DNA of 64,000 bases from Chryseobacterium vrystaatense (GTDB taxonomy: Bacteria; Bacteroidota; Bacteroidia; Flavobacteriales; Weeksellaceae), in assembly GCF_000737765.1 (NCBI RefSeq), contig NZ_JPRI01000007.1, forward strand, positions 207,653-271,652, in the 5' to 3' direction. Position 1 is the first letter of the stretch; the number at the start of each line of letters is the position of its first letter. The position numbers and the translations under genes were made by a program. This document shows, piece by piece, positions 8,941 through 18,224 of the stretch. Under the pieces are notes generated by a model, which saw nothing but the letters and a program-made list of their open reading frames with translations, ran no database searches and had not been told where the DNA came from.

Positions 8941-10046
8941 CTGGAAATTAGCTTTTTACAATATTTATCAAACATACAAAAAAATAGAAAATTTAAAATA
9001 ATTATTTTGTAATTATTTTTTGAATTTAGACTGATTACAAATAATTAAATTAAATTTAAAAATTATATATCTGAAAATCAGAATATTGATTGTCTGATTG
9101 ATTTTTGTTTAATACATTGTCGTGTGCTCTGTTTTACATAATTCGTTTTTTTATGATAAAACAATTGGATCAATTACTATTTAATAAACATAATACTAAT
9201 TGACTTAAAATTTATACTTATAAACACTCTTTTTTAGAATAAAATTCAAAATATATCAATATACTATGATTTAAATGTATGTTTTTTTTCATTTTTTTAT
9301 TGGATAGATTTACATTTTTAGAGAGGAAAAATCATGAAAAATTTAACATTTAATCTTCTTCATCCTCTTTCGAACTATACCGATCCTATTATATAATTAC
9401 CTTTAGCTTATTGGATAAGTATAGTAAAAGAAGAACAGGCTGGATGCGTCGCTAAAATTAGCTAGCTAAGTAAAAAATAAAGTTCATCTGAAGAGAAATT
9501 TCATTGAAGTAAAGGATTGATTTAGGTAATGCTTTGTTCGGCAGACAAGGGAAGCAATGGGTCAATTTTCTTTTTTAGCTTATATATTTATAAGCCCGCA
9601 GGACGGCTGATCAAAGATCCTGCTGATGACCACCTAAATTAATAGTTTGAGTATTGATCTGTTTTATTGCAGAACGATTGATAGCAATAATATTTATAGT
9701 CACATTTCCATTGTTTACTGAGCTGCCTCCATTACAGTCTGTATGAAGATGCCAGGTTCCATTTTTACGGTTATTGCCAGAATTTACAAGTAAGGATATT
9801 ATTAACAGCCGTGAATAAGTAAGCTAATGAATGGTATTGTGTTTAGCCGGGAAAACCATTGAGATTAAGGAATAGAATAATTAAAATAAGCCTTCCCGAT
9901 TATAAATAAATGCGAAGTGTACAATTATAAGCCGTTCATTTGCCGTTATCGAAAAGAATGAAGCCAGCGATATTTATAATTTTAACAAATTTTAACTGGT
10001 ATGTATCATAGAATGTGGCACCGGTGCAGGGCGTTTGAAGTTCTCA
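8941..10046. other. Gene-poor 1.1-kb gap, possible decayed region
   Basis: I see no convincing gene. The first 350 bases are very AT-rich. A 20-codon reading frame starts at 9334 (MKNLTFNLL...) and stops at once. On the minus strand an open stretch without a start (about 9607-9824) ends in TINLGG and could be the tail of a lost gene. GCTTATA and TATAAGC near 9580-9595 form a small hairpin. The stretch separates the lanthipeptide locus from the deaminase gene. Confidence 0.5.
8969..8976 (-). promoter_or_regulatory. -7 promoter element upstream of the receptor gene
   Basis: The minus strand reads TATGTTTG, an exact match to the Bacteroidota -7 consensus TAnnTTTG, 29 nt before the receptor ATG. 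No good -33 TTG is seen at 17-23 nt upstream, so the call rests on the -7 box and its position. Confidence 0.45.
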
Positions 10047-10511
10047 TTATTGCTTTGACAGGTAATCTGCAAATTCTTCGTTTAAAAGTTCACATTCATG
10101 CTGTAATATGCCAGATTCAATTTCAGGTTTGCGGCCCCATTTGGGAATGTTTTCGGTTTCAAGAATATTAAACTCTGAAGACTGTCCGCCAACCAAAGGA
10201 ACAGAAATTCCAAAAATCAATTTTGCGATTTTATGGTGCCGGATCAGGTAAGAGCACATCATGCAGGGTTCATGTGTAGAGAACATCACAGATTCATGTA
10301 ATACATCCCGATAGCCCTTTGCTAAAGCATCTTTCACGGCTAAAATTTCTGCATGTTGAGTGAGGTCTCCTGATGATCTTCCGGATTCGATTCCTCTTCC
10401 TATAATTTCATCACGATAGACTAACAAGGATCCGACCGGCGGATTTCCTTTTTGGAGTGCTTCTCTGCCAAGTTCAATACACTCAAGCATATATTTATTA
10501 TATGAATCCAT
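10047..10511 (-). CDS. Nucleoside deaminase (cytidine/guanine deaminase-like)
   Basis: The 154-residue protein has the zinc-deaminase signature: HAE at 53-55 (zinc ligand His53, proton-shuttling Glu55) and PCMMC at 82-86 (ligands Cys83 and Cys86). The family hydrolytically deaminates bases or nucleosides such as guanine, cytosine or tRNA adenosine. The substrate cannot be told from the sequence; the length and the single-domain form fit the guanine-deaminase/TadA-like group. It lies 59 nt downstream of the AraC regulator on the same strand and may be co-transcribed with it. Confidence 0.88.
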   Translation of the reverse strand: MDSYNKYMLECIELGREALQKGNPPVGSLLVYRDEIIGRGIESGRSSGDLTQHAEILAVKDALAKGYRDVLHESVMFSTHEPCMMCSYLIRHHKIAKLIFGISVPLVGGQSSEFNILETENIPKWGRKPEIESGILQHECELLNEEFADYLSKQ

Positions 10512-10570
10512 GTCTGTTTTCCTGTTTTAATTCATCTTCGAAACTGTGAAAAATTTTGGGAGGATATTGA

Positions 10571-11452
10571 TTAAGATTCACCTCTGTTGAATCCAATGGT
10601 ATTTCTATAAATCTGAGGAGATATATCTGTTTTATTTTTAAACAGTCTGCTGAAGTAGTATTCGTCCTCATATCCAAGCTCATAGGCTATTTCTTTAATC
10701 GTCTTGTCTGTCAGGTACAATTCTCTTTTTGCTTCAACGATAATCCGTTCGGTGATCAGGTCAGAAAGCGTTTTGTTAAAATGATTTTTAGTAAACCTTG
10801 CAAGAGAAGCGGGTGTTTGATTGAGCAGATCAGCATAATCACTGGCAGAATGTTTTACCCTGAAATTATCTTCGATCGCATTTTTGAGATTTTGGATCAT
10901 AAACTGTTGTTTTCCCTTATCTTTTGCTGCCCCCTGAAGAGATTGCTGTTCAAGTTTTATCCTTGTGGCCATTACCAGCAGAATTTTAAGGTAAGAAACC
11001 AGAACTTCATCCTTTCGGAACGCTTCGTCTTTTAGTTCGCGGGCTATTTCCCGGATAAGATGTATGATTGTGTTTTTAGAGCTTTCGTCCAGATAAACAA
11101 AGGGTTGCTGATAGATGTTGTTAAACAAAATACCGTTGGCTGCAATTTCCTGATGATGGCGGTATATGCAAAAAAAATCATGATGAAACTGTATTGAAAT
11201 TCCCATTAATGGTTTTTTAGCAGACAGCATAAATGGTTGATAAGGGTAGAATGCAAATAAGGTGTTCTCTTTAAATGAATAATCACAAAAATCAACTTTG
11301 GCAGTCCCTTCACCTGAAGTGATTAATATAAGCGTAAAATAATTGTTACGCTGAATATGATCGAAATAGCTGTTGTTATCAAACTCAAATAGTTTGAAAG
11401 CTAAATTTCCATTCTGTTGATTTACCAGTGTGTATACAGATTGTGATAACAT
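10571..11452 (-). CDS. AraC-family transcriptional regulator
   Basis: The 293-residue protein has an N-terminal ligand-sensing region (about 1-150, cupin-like) and a C-terminal double helix-turn-helix of the AraC/XylS type (about 190-290). The second-helix signature is visible as IAYELGYEDEYYFSRLFKNKTDISPQIYR in the last 60 residues. It lies just downstream of the DsrE and OYE genes on the same strand. Those two genes share a 27-bp direct-repeat element with 21-bp half-site spacing, typical for AraC binding, so this protein is the natural candidate to bind it; that link is inference. Confidence 0.9.
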   Translation of the reverse strand: MLSQSVYTLVNQQNGNLAFKLFEFDNNSYFDHIQRNNYFTLILITSGEGTAKVDFCDYSFKENTLFAFYPYQPFMLSAKKPLMGISIQFHHDFFCIYRHHQEIAANGILFNNIYQQPFVYLDESSKNTIIHLIREIARELKDEAFRKDEVLVSYLKILLVMATRIKLEQQSLQGAAKDKGKQQFMIQNLKNAIEDNFRVKHSASDYADLLNQTPASLARFTKNHFNKTLSDLITERIIVEAKRELYLTDKTIKEIAYELGYEDEYYFSRLFKNKTDISPQIYRNTIGFNRGES

Positions 11453-11548
11453 GATACTTGCAATTTATTAATATTTTTTTAATTCCCTATGGAAACATTT
11501 TAGAGGATTATCCTTCATCTGAAAGGTGTCATCTAAAGGTTTTAGGAT

Positions 11549-11581
11549 TAAAAACTGCCTTCAGATTTTCCTGAAGGCAGT
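11549..11581 (-). terminator. Rho-independent terminator after the DsrE gene
   Basis: An 11-bp perfect stem, ACTGCCTTCAG (11554-11564) with CTGAAGGCAGT (11571-11581) and a 6-nt loop. On the minus strand it is followed by a T run. It lies 13 nt after the stop at 11594. Confidence 0.85.
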
Positions 11582-11593
11582 GGTAGGGCTGGA

Positions 11594-11968
11594 TTAGAAA
11601 ATCAAAATATCATACCCTTCATTTCTGAGGTTGAGGAAACTTGGTAAACCAGGAGTCCCCGGTACTTCATTTTCGTTTAGCAAGTCGTACCCGGATACCT
11701 CAGTGCCGAATACTGCAACACACCCTTTAGAAAGACCATGTACATGATCTCTTACTTCTTTGTAAAGAGCATTCACAGGGTGATCTGGTTTTTCAAGTTG
11801 TTCAGGCCATCTAATACCCGTACCTTGAAAAATGATTTTGACATCTTCACCCGCATGTTTGAATTCATAGGCGGATGCCAAAGCATTGAATACTCTTCCC
11901 ATTGCTTCTTCTGAACCATCTTTGGGATCAGAAAGAATAATTACAGCTGTTTTTTTCATTTTAAACAA
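11594..11968 (-). CDS. DsrE-family protein
   Basis: The 124-residue protein is a small single-domain DsrE/DsrF/YchN-like protein with the alternating strand-helix pattern (KKTAVIILSDP at the start, VKIIFQGTGIRW in the middle, GCVAVFGTEVSGY later). The family includes sulfur-relay subunits and many proteins of unknown role. No catalytic Cys equivalent to DsrE is obvious apart from the Cys in the GCVAVFG segment. The start may be the ATG three codons in (MKK). Its promoter region carries the element shared with the downstream-facing OYE gene, which suggests co-regulation. Confidence 0.8.
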   Translation of the reverse strand: MFKMKKTAVIILSDPKDGSEEAMGRVFNALASAYEFKHAGEDVKIIFQGTGIRWPEQLEKPDHPVNALYKEVRDHVHGLSKGCVAVFGTEVSGYDLLNENEVPGTPGLPSFLNLRNEGYDILIF

Positions 11969-11980
11969 ATTATTTACACT

Positions 11981-12037
11981 GCAAAGATGTGGGAATCATG
12001 GTTGTTAAAGAATGGATAATTTTTACTTTGTGATGGA
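11981..12037 (-). promoter_or_regulatory. Promoter with direct-repeat operator upstream of the DsrE gene
   Basis: A -7-like box CATCTTTGC (minus strand, 11981-11989) stands near the gene start. Thirty bases further up, 12011-12037 holds a 27-bp element with ATGGA repeated 21 bp apart (two helical turns). It is identical at 22 of 27 positions to 13339-13365 upstream of the OYE gene. The 21-nt gap to the -7 box puts it over the -33 region, the place for a class II activator. Confidence 0.65.
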
Positions 12038-12173
12038 GATTTTTTAACGTATTCAGTTAGTCATTAAGCAAAAGATGACGCTGATCATACTGAACAAAAT
12101 AAGCGTGACATAAAATTAGGTAACGCTTATTCTTATCGGTGCATATTAAGTTCTTATGATTGTCACACAGGAG

Positions 12174-13262
12174 TTATAGGGAGCCCGGCTTTACGAAGGT
12201 CTGCCATCCTCTCATGGTGTCAATAAAACGTTCGCTCAGGCCTCCTGCACGCAAATACTCTGCTGTCACGGGAAGTTGAGGACTGTCGTATATAGGGTTT
12301 GCCATTACCTGAAGAGGGAAGTCCCGCTGAAGGATTCCAGCCCGCGCGATCAGTACAAAATCACAGCCTTCATCTAATAGTTCTCCTGCACGCTGTGCAC
12401 TCATTATTTTTCCGGCAGCTCCTAAGCGAACGCCTTTCCGGGGAAGTTCGGTAAATACGCTCAGCATCGTTTTCCCCTGAAATGTTCCTTCCCGGACAAT
12501 TTGTGCAGAATCCCACAGCGCGAGATCCAGATAGTCGATCAGTTCACGGTTAAAGATATCAGCTGTCATTTCGCGCAATTCTTCCAGTCGAAGCCCGTAA
12601 CGTTCAATCGACAATCGCCAGCCAATTTGAAAATTTGGTCCACAGGCCTTACGAATTCCTTCTATAACTTCAATCGTGAAGCGGGCGCGGTTTTCGAGAC
12701 TTCCCCCGTACTGATCCTTACGGTCATTTAAGTTGGGTGACAGGAATTCTGACAGAATCCATCCGAAAGCACCATGAACTGAGATTCCATCGAATCCGGC
12801 CAGTTGTGCTCTTTTGGCTGCTGCAATAAAACTTTCTCTTATACGTTCCACCTCTTCTGTGGTGATAGCTTTTATACCACGCAGTGTTTTCTCTGAAGCA
12901 GGAGAGGGGATTCCTCCTATTGACGGTTTGGCGCGGTGTCCGGCATGATGCAGCTGTACTGCAGAAAGTCCTCCTCCCTCACGGATCATTGTTGCCATCT
13001 GAGTCAGGCCGGGTAAATGTTTATCACTGTGAATTCCCAATTGCCGTTCAAAGGCAATACCTCCGGCCTCTACAGTAGCAGCACTGGTTTGGATCAATCC
13101 ATAACCACTTTTTGCCAGCTGTTGAATCCAGGATTGGTCATATCGGGATGCTGTACCATCATAATCACTTTGCTGGCTGGTTAAGGGAGCAAGCATAAAA
13201 CGGTTTCTCATTGCCGGACCATGCAGCAGAGTGAGAGGCTTGAATAAATCAGAAACAGACAT
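12174..13262 (-). CDS. Old Yellow Enzyme family NADH:flavin oxidoreductase
   Basis: The 362-residue protein is an FMN-binding TIM barrel of the OYE family, which reduces activated alkenes or related substrates with NAD(P)H. Visible family motifs: NRFMLAPLT (20-28, FMN contact), QLHHAGHRA (103-111), GFDGISVHGAFGWILSEFLSP (about 156-176) and the QYGGSLENRARF segment (184-195). In the HGA motif the usual His-Ala pair is kept in part. The gene shares a 27-bp operator with the DsrE gene, so both are probably induced together, perhaps by an electrophile or oxidative stress signal. The substrate is unknown. Confidence 0.92.
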   Translation of the reverse strand: MSVSDLFKPLTLLHGPAMRNRFMLAPLTSQQSDYDGTASRYDQSWIQQLAKSGYGLIQTSAATVEAGGIAFERQLGIHSDKHLPGLTQMATMIREGGGLSAVQLHHAGHRAKPSIGGIPSPASEKTLRGIKAITTEEVERIRESFIAAAKRAQLAGFDGISVHGAFGWILSEFLSPNLNDRKDQYGGSLENRARFTIEVIEGIRKACGPNFQIGWRLSIERYGLRLEELREMTADIFNRELIDYLDLALWDSAQIVREGTFQGKTMLSVFTELPRKGVRLGAAGKIMSAQRAGELLDEGCDFVLIARAGILQRDFPLQVMANPIYDSPQLPVTAEYLRAGGLSERFIDTMRGWQTFVKPGSL

Positions 13263-13883
13263 TTTTGTTTAATTTTTTTTGTTTTACTTATATAAATTTT
13301 AGTCTGTTGCAAAGATGCTCTGATAGGAGCTCATGAAAAATGGATGATTTCTACTATATAATGGATTTTTTTGTGGAAAATTGAGAATGTTTAGCTGCGA
13401 CAAGTTTATTGACGTACTTTCAATTGATGCGTGGAATTGATCGTTTTCGATGACGGAATGTAAACTAGGCGGCTTGCCTGATTTCATGAGGAATCCGTTT
13501 TACATATGGTTGATTAAAGGCGGAATCTTTTTGAGAAAAACTTCATTTTGGATGGTTTGTGATTAATGTGTTAAATGGTGACTTATTAGTTGTTTTTTAA
13601 TGTTATAATTAGTTTATGTTGAATATTAAACATTAAAATGCGAAAATATTATTATAAAATAAATCTAAATAATGGGATATATTGTTTTTTTTTCTCTATT
13701 TTTACTGTAATAATAAAACTAACAGCCATTAACAAAAGCTATCATGTAACGTTGAAAACAATTGAAGAATGCAAACTTTTAGAGATCCGTTTGTAGGTAT
13801 ACAGTTCTGGCAGTTATGATTTATTATCTTTTTTGATTGGAAAATCAATACTCGAGTACCTAAACATTTTAAATAAGATTAGT
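13263..13883. other. Intergenic region with OYE promoter; no gene seen in the rest
   Basis: The first 105 bases hold the OYE promoter and operator. Beyond that the DNA is AT-rich with no supported gene. A 62-codon frame on the minus strand (13299-13487) overlaps the promoter, has no recognisable content and is not called. Confidence 0.5.
13309..13365 (-). promoter_or_regulatory. Promoter with direct-repeat operator upstream of the OYE gene
   Basis: CATCTTTGC on the minus strand (13309-13317) serves as the -7-like box. The 27-bp element at 13339-13365 has ATGGA half-sites 21 bp apart and matches the DsrE element at 22 of 27 positions. The box-to-element distance of 30 bp is the same in both promoters. 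Confidence 0.65.
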
Positions 13884-14699
13884 ATGAAAATCAAACAATT
13901 TTATCCTCTATTAGTGTTAGTTGCTTCTAGCACGGTTCTGTACTCTCAGGTAGGGATTAATACACCTAATCCGCAAGGCGCTTTTCAAGTAGATGCTGGG
14001 AAAGATAATCCTGCAACTGGTGTCCCTACAGCAGCACAGCAAGCCAATGATGTAAACATTACAACCGCGGGTGATGTAGGAATCGGAAATACCGTACCTA
14101 CCAATAAACTTCATGTAACAGCTGCGGCAAATCCACTACGACTGGAAGGTACCACAGCTGGTGTTACTACAACAGATCGGTTAATGGTTCTGGATGGTAC
14201 AGGTGTTGTAAAAACAATTGGTACCTTAGGTGCTTTATCAATCCCGAATCCGGCCGTTTTCAGATTGGAAGCGCCGATAGCTAATTTCCTGAACGGAGTG
14301 GCTGCAGGTAACACACAGGTGATTCCTATGTCAGTGATTAAGAATACTATTCCCGGATTGACCTACAATACAACTACCAGTACTATTACTTTTCCTGTAG
14401 GAACCTATCAGATGACATTTGTTTATGAAGCTGTTCATAATAATACAGGCTGCACTTTAAGTTCTTATTTTATTGATTTTCCTCTTGATGCCGGTACAAC
14501 CAGAGTTCATAATACCTCTTCTCATGTTGAAGGAGGAAACTCCATCCATGGAAATGCTATAACATATGCAACCACCGTTCCTGCTGGCAAAACTTGGCAA
14601 ATTGCTTTAGGCAGGGGGATATCGGGTAATTGCGCTGGACCGGGAATGAATTTGACAGGTACAGCCACTCAGTTATTGGTCTTTCGAATAGGGGATTAA
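13884..14699 (+). CDS. Secreted surface protein with VGINTPNPQG-type head
   Basis: The 271-residue protein has a signal peptide (KIKQFYPLLVLVASS...) cut near LYSQ, then the VGINTPNPQGAFQVD stretch and a later GDVGIGNTVPTNKLHV repeat. This pattern is common in secreted Flavobacteriia proteins and resembles phage tail-fibre-like heads. The C-terminal half is beta-rich with two Cys-containing loops (NNTGCTLSS and ISGNCAGPG). The ATG at 13884 is preferred over one 17 codons upstream because it begins the signal peptide. A terminator follows. The function is unknown; adhesin-like or surface display is a guess. Confidence 0.75.
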   Translation: MKIKQFYPLLVLVASSTVLYSQVGINTPNPQGAFQVDAGKDNPATGVPTAAQQANDVNITTAGDVGIGNTVPTNKLHVTAAANPLRLEGTTAGVTTTDRLMVLDGTGVVKTIGTLGALSIPNPAVFRLEAPIANFLNGVAAGNTQVIPMSVIKNTIPGLTYNTTTSTITFPVGTYQMTFVYEAVHNNTGCTLSSYFIDFPLDAGTTRVHNTSSHVEGGNSIHGNAITYATTVPAGKTWQIALGRGISGNCAGPGMNLTGTATQLLVFRIGD

Positions 14700-15287
14700 T
14701 TTTTTCCAGGCGTAAGTTATTCTACAAACACAAAATATCATAAATGTTCCCAAACATGGAAACACTTACTCCCTCAGTAAGTGTTTTTTTATTGTGCTAT
14801 GTTTTGGAAATTAATAGTTTATATTAAATAAATCATCATCATTTGCAGTCTTCACAATATATGAAAATGCGAAATTTTCCGGTATTGGAAACCAGGGTGG
14901 GTGGTATACCCATGTATATTAGAGACTAATAATATAGAAAAACATATTCAAACAACGACGTTCTTTCGGGCGCCCGGTATGAGACTGTCCCTCTTTGAGG
15001 CAGTCTCATCTGTTTAAATGACGACGTGATATACCTCTAAAATGCTGAATTGAGTTTTGGGTTTCCAAATCCTGTTTTTAAAAAGCAGTGAAATTTAATA
15101 TTTGGACAGGATTTTTTTACCAATAGGTTAGGTTGTAGTGAGTTTGAAAGATGGTTGATAGAACAATATCGAAAATAACAGCTCCTTTATTGGTTTTTGC
15201 AGTGAAAGACTTAGGAATATTATTGCATTTTCCCCTTTGTTGGCTTATTAATTGATAGTACAATCGATATTGAATTTTTAAAGACTA
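14700..15287. other. Intergenic region with terminator and GC-rich inverted repeats
   Basis: Apart from the terminator at 14762-14790, this gap holds a 10-bp GC palindrome CGGGCGCCCG (14967-14976). Directly after it, GAGACTG (14981-14987) pairs with CAGTCTC (15001-15007) around an inner CCTC/GAGG stem. No T run follows. The two structures stand out in AT-rich DNA; no gene is seen. Confidence 0.45.
14762..14790 (+). terminator. Terminator after the secreted surface protein
   Basis: ACACTTACT pairs with AGTAAGTGT around the loop CCCTC and is followed by a run of seven T. It lies about 60 nt past the stop at 14699. Confidence 0.85.
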
Positions 15288-17087
15288 ATGAACAAGCTGG
15301 CTATATTTTTAGTTTTCTTTTTAACTGGTTTATCCTTTTTTAAGGCGCAGGAAAAAAAGGATTCACTGTATTATAAAATTGAAAATTTTTCGGATAAAAC
15401 GAAAGTGACCAAATTCATTCACCGCTTCATATTCCGGAGGGAAGCAGATTCTACATCTGTTAGAACCACAACTGAGAAACTGTCGCAAGAAACTCATAAC
15501 GGAAAGCATATCCGAAATATCAGGATAGAAACCATTGACCCGTTTGGATATGGTTCTAAAGAGAAAAAAGAAAAAGCCAAGTGGTATGACTGGTTCACGA
15601 ATCATCTTCATGCTAATACAAGAGATAAAACGGTTAATAATTATTTGCTTTTCAAAGAAGGTGAAGAATATAATGCTCAGAAACTCTATGAATCTGAACG
15701 TTTGCTGAGAGCAATGCCTTTTATCAACAGGGTTAATATCAGTATTTCCGACAGTACTTCCAGTAAAGACTCTATTGATGTCGTTGTAAAAGTTCTCGAT
15801 TCCTGGAGTTTAAAACCGAGGGTAAGTTATTCGGGAAGTAAAATTGGTCTGGGAGTTACAGAAGAAAATGTATTAGGATTAGGACACGAATTAAATTTGC
15901 TTTATAGAAACGATTCCAAAGAAAAGCAGGATTATCTGTTAGGAAGCTATACGGCCTATAACCTTTGGGGCTCTTATATCAACGCCCAGTTTTTGGGTGA
16001 ACGGGATTTTTTGAAGAATGAAAGAATCAATTTCAATGTCAGAAGAGATTTCTACTCACCCCTGACAAAATGGGCAGGTGGTCTTACTTTTGAATATTTT
16101 ATGCGAAATGTTTTACTCCCGATAAAGACCGATACCACCTTTCCGGAAGTTCAAATCAAAGTCTACAGTCAGGATTTATGGGGTGGTTATCAGATTCCTG
16201 TTTCATCTGACACCAAAAACAAGGTCTCCAGTACTATCGCATTGATAGGGCGGATTCAGAATTATCAGTACAAAGACAGTCCCGGAATCGATCAGTATCA
16301 GTATTTTAGCTCCTACAGCAGTTTTCTGATGTCTGCAGGATTTATTCACAGAAATTTTTCGGTTCAGAAGAATATCTTTCAATACGATTTGCCGGAGGAT
16401 ATTGCTTATGGTAATTCGGTAAACGTTACTGCCGGAGCTTTATCCAGAAGTAATGATGTGAAGCCCTATGTGGGAGTTTCTGCATCGTATGGTGATTTCA
16501 TAAGGCTGGGATATTTCAATGTAAAAGCTCAGTTTGGAAGATTCTTTAATGAAGATAGCCGGAATCGCGAGTCTTTCCGCCTCGAAGGAACTTATTTCAC
16601 CAATCTTATGGATTGGAAATTTGCCAAAGCAAGACATTTCTTTTCTCCCACTTTAGCATTGGGAAATCCACAGCACAATTATTCTTATAGAGATCGAATT
16701 AATCTTTCTTCTTCAGACGAATTTCCTGTTTACGATTCGGATTATATAGGAACTAAAAAATTGGTTTTAAGATATCAGCTTCAGCTTTTTGTGAATAAAA
16801 CCTGGAAGAATTTTCATTTCAGTCCTTATTTAACTGCGGCGGTCGGCTGGTTGGGAATGCCTGATGACAAATTGCTTAAAACTACGGCCAACACAAAAAT
16901 AGGTGTGGGCGTTTTAATTAACAATCCGTTTTTGGTTTTCAACAGGATTCAAATTTCTTTTACTTATTATCCACGGGTTCCTTTTGATAATAATTCAGTT
17001 TTTGACTTTAACAGCAACAGGAATAATCTATTGCCAATGAATAGTTTTGCAACAGATATTCCGCATTTTGTGAATTTTGGAAATTGA
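15288..17087 (+). CDS. Outer-membrane protein, POTRA plus beta-barrel (Omp85-like), unnamed
   Basis: The 599-residue protein begins with a signal peptide (MNKLAIFLVFFLTGLSFF, cut near FKAQ). Residues about 73-172 look like a POTRA domain: IRNIRIETIDPFGYG, then the helix LYESERLLRAMPFINRV and the strand DVVVKVLDSW. The rest, to a C-terminus rich in alternating aromatic strands, looks like an outer-membrane barrel. BamA/TamA-type proteins have this order, but the single POTRA is fewer than in BamA. A role in protein or lipid insertion is inference. It is followed 68 nt later by another exported protein on the same strand. Confidence 0.6.
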   Translation: MNKLAIFLVFFLTGLSFFKAQEKKDSLYYKIENFSDKTKVTKFIHRFIFRREADSTSVRTTTEKLSQETHNGKHIRNIRIETIDPFGYGSKEKKEKAKWYDWFTNHLHANTRDKTVNNYLLFKEGEEYNAQKLYESERLLRAMPFINRVNISISDSTSSKDSIDVVVKVLDSWSLKPRVSYSGSKIGLGVTEENVLGLGHELNLLYRNDSKEKQDYLLGSYTAYNLWGSYINAQFLGERDFLKNERINFNVRRDFYSPLTKWAGGLTFEYFMRNVLLPIKTDTTFPEVQIKVYSQDLWGGYQIPVSSDTKNKVSSTIALIGRIQNYQYKDSPGIDQYQYFSSYSSFLMSAGFIHRNFSVQKNIFQYDLPEDIAYGNSVNVTAGALSRSNDVKPYVGVSASYGDFIRLGYFNVKAQFGRFFNEDSRNRESFRLEGTYFTNLMDWKFAKARHFFSPTLALGNPQHNYSYRDRINLSSSDEFPVYDSDYIGTKKLVLRYQLQLFVNKTWKNFHFSPYLTAAVGWLGMPDDKLLKTTANTKIGVGVLINNPFLVFNRIQISFTYYPRVPFDNNSVFDFNSNRNNLLPMNSFATDIPHFVNFGN

Positions 17088-17155
17088 TACTATTTTAATT
17101 GACCGGGAACCGGAGCAAATGAAATCAGGCAGCATATGATCCATCAAATAAGATA

Positions 17156-18136
17156 ATGAGAAAAATTATATTTACAGTACTTCTTACAGCAAGTCTTAGC
17201 AGCAAGTCACAGGTACAAAGTGTGAAAACACTGACTACTAACGAAAGGATTGAATTTCTGTCCGGGAAAGTTCAAAAATTTGATAAGGAACCTCTTTATG
17301 AATTAGATATCCAATCTTTATTGAGCTTCAGGGTAATGATCAACGGAGTTCCTGTTTATTCAAACTTTGATGTAGCTGGAGGAGTGGCAAGACTTAATAT
17401 TAATTCATTCATTCTTAAAAGTGGAAAACAAAATATTGAGGTTGAGCTTTATCCCGGATATGATCATAAGGGAATTCAAAAAAACAATCTTGAGAATGGT
17501 GACAAGTTTATTCTGAAAGTAGAAAAAACCGGATGGGATAAAAAAGGCTCATCAGAAACTCAACAGGATATTCTGGAATTTAGGAATAATGATAAAAATA
17601 TTGACTACTCAAAGTTAACGGAATACAAAACCAATCTCATTTTCGATGCTTCCGTGCCTTACCATAGTAAAGGATGGGAAGATGGGGAAGATCTGTCTGC
17701 ATTGAATCAAAAAGATCTGGAACTAAAAGTAGCCGGCTTCTATAAAAATATGGTTTCAGCCCTTAAAGAAAAAGATTATGACTATTTGAATACTGTTTTT
17801 TTGAACGCAGACTCTGAATGGTATCAGGCAGAATATTTTTCTAAAGAAACAATCGCAAAACTTCAGTCAACCAATGGTAGAAAAGGAAAATCTGTATCTT
17901 CAGCAGCGTCAACCCCTGGTAAATATTCACGAACTGTTTATCCTGTAGAAAACTACATTATGAAATTGTATGCTGATAACCGGGTCGTGAGATTAGAGCC
18001 TAAAGAAGGTTTTAGCCGTGGAGAGTCTTTGTTAGGCTACGAGGATGTAGATAAAAACGGGATGCATAGAAAAACTTTTATAGATATGTTATTATACATT
18101 CCGAAGGGTACACAAAACCTGCAAATCATTCGGTAA
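17156..18136 (+). CDS. Exported protein of unknown function
   Basis: The 326-residue protein has a signal peptide (MRKIIFTVLLTASLSSKSQ). No known domain is recognised. Residues about 45-110 look like a beta-sandwich (LLSFRVMINGVPVYSNFDV and QNIEVELYPGYD). A middle helical part has KDLELKVAGFYKNMVSALKEKDYDYLNTVF, and the C-terminal part is beta-rich again. It is likely periplasmic. It lies 68 nt after the POTRA/barrel gene and may share its transcript. It faces a minus-strand gene at its 3' end. Confidence 0.7.
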   Translation: MRKIIFTVLLTASLSSKSQVQSVKTLTTNERIEFLSGKVQKFDKEPLYELDIQSLLSFRVMINGVPVYSNFDVAGGVARLNINSFILKSGKQNIEVELYPGYDHKGIQKNNLENGDKFILKVEKTGWDKKGSSETQQDILEFRNNDKNIDYSKLTEYKTNLIFDASVPYHSKGWEDGEDLSALNQKDLELKVAGFYKNMVSALKEKDYDYLNTVFLNADSEWYQAEYFSKETIAKLQSTNGRKGKSVSSAASTPGKYSRTVYPVENYIMKLYADNRVVRLEPKEGFSRGESLLGYEDVDKNGMHRKTFIDMLLYIPKGTQNLQIIR

Positions 18137-18224
18137 CGTAATATTCAGAACCATAAAAGAATTCTGAAAAGTAGGCAGATCGTGTTAGTCCCATTCAGCG
18201 AAAGGACCAAAAATTAATGCAAGC

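Noticed and set aside
9607..9824. Open stretch on the minus strand ending in TINLGG
   Set aside because: It has no start codon, no upstream gene and no recognised family. It may be a remnant but cannot be supported as a gene.
13299..13487. 62-codon minus-strand frame in the OYE promoter region
   Set aside because: It overlaps the promoter and operator, and has no known content.
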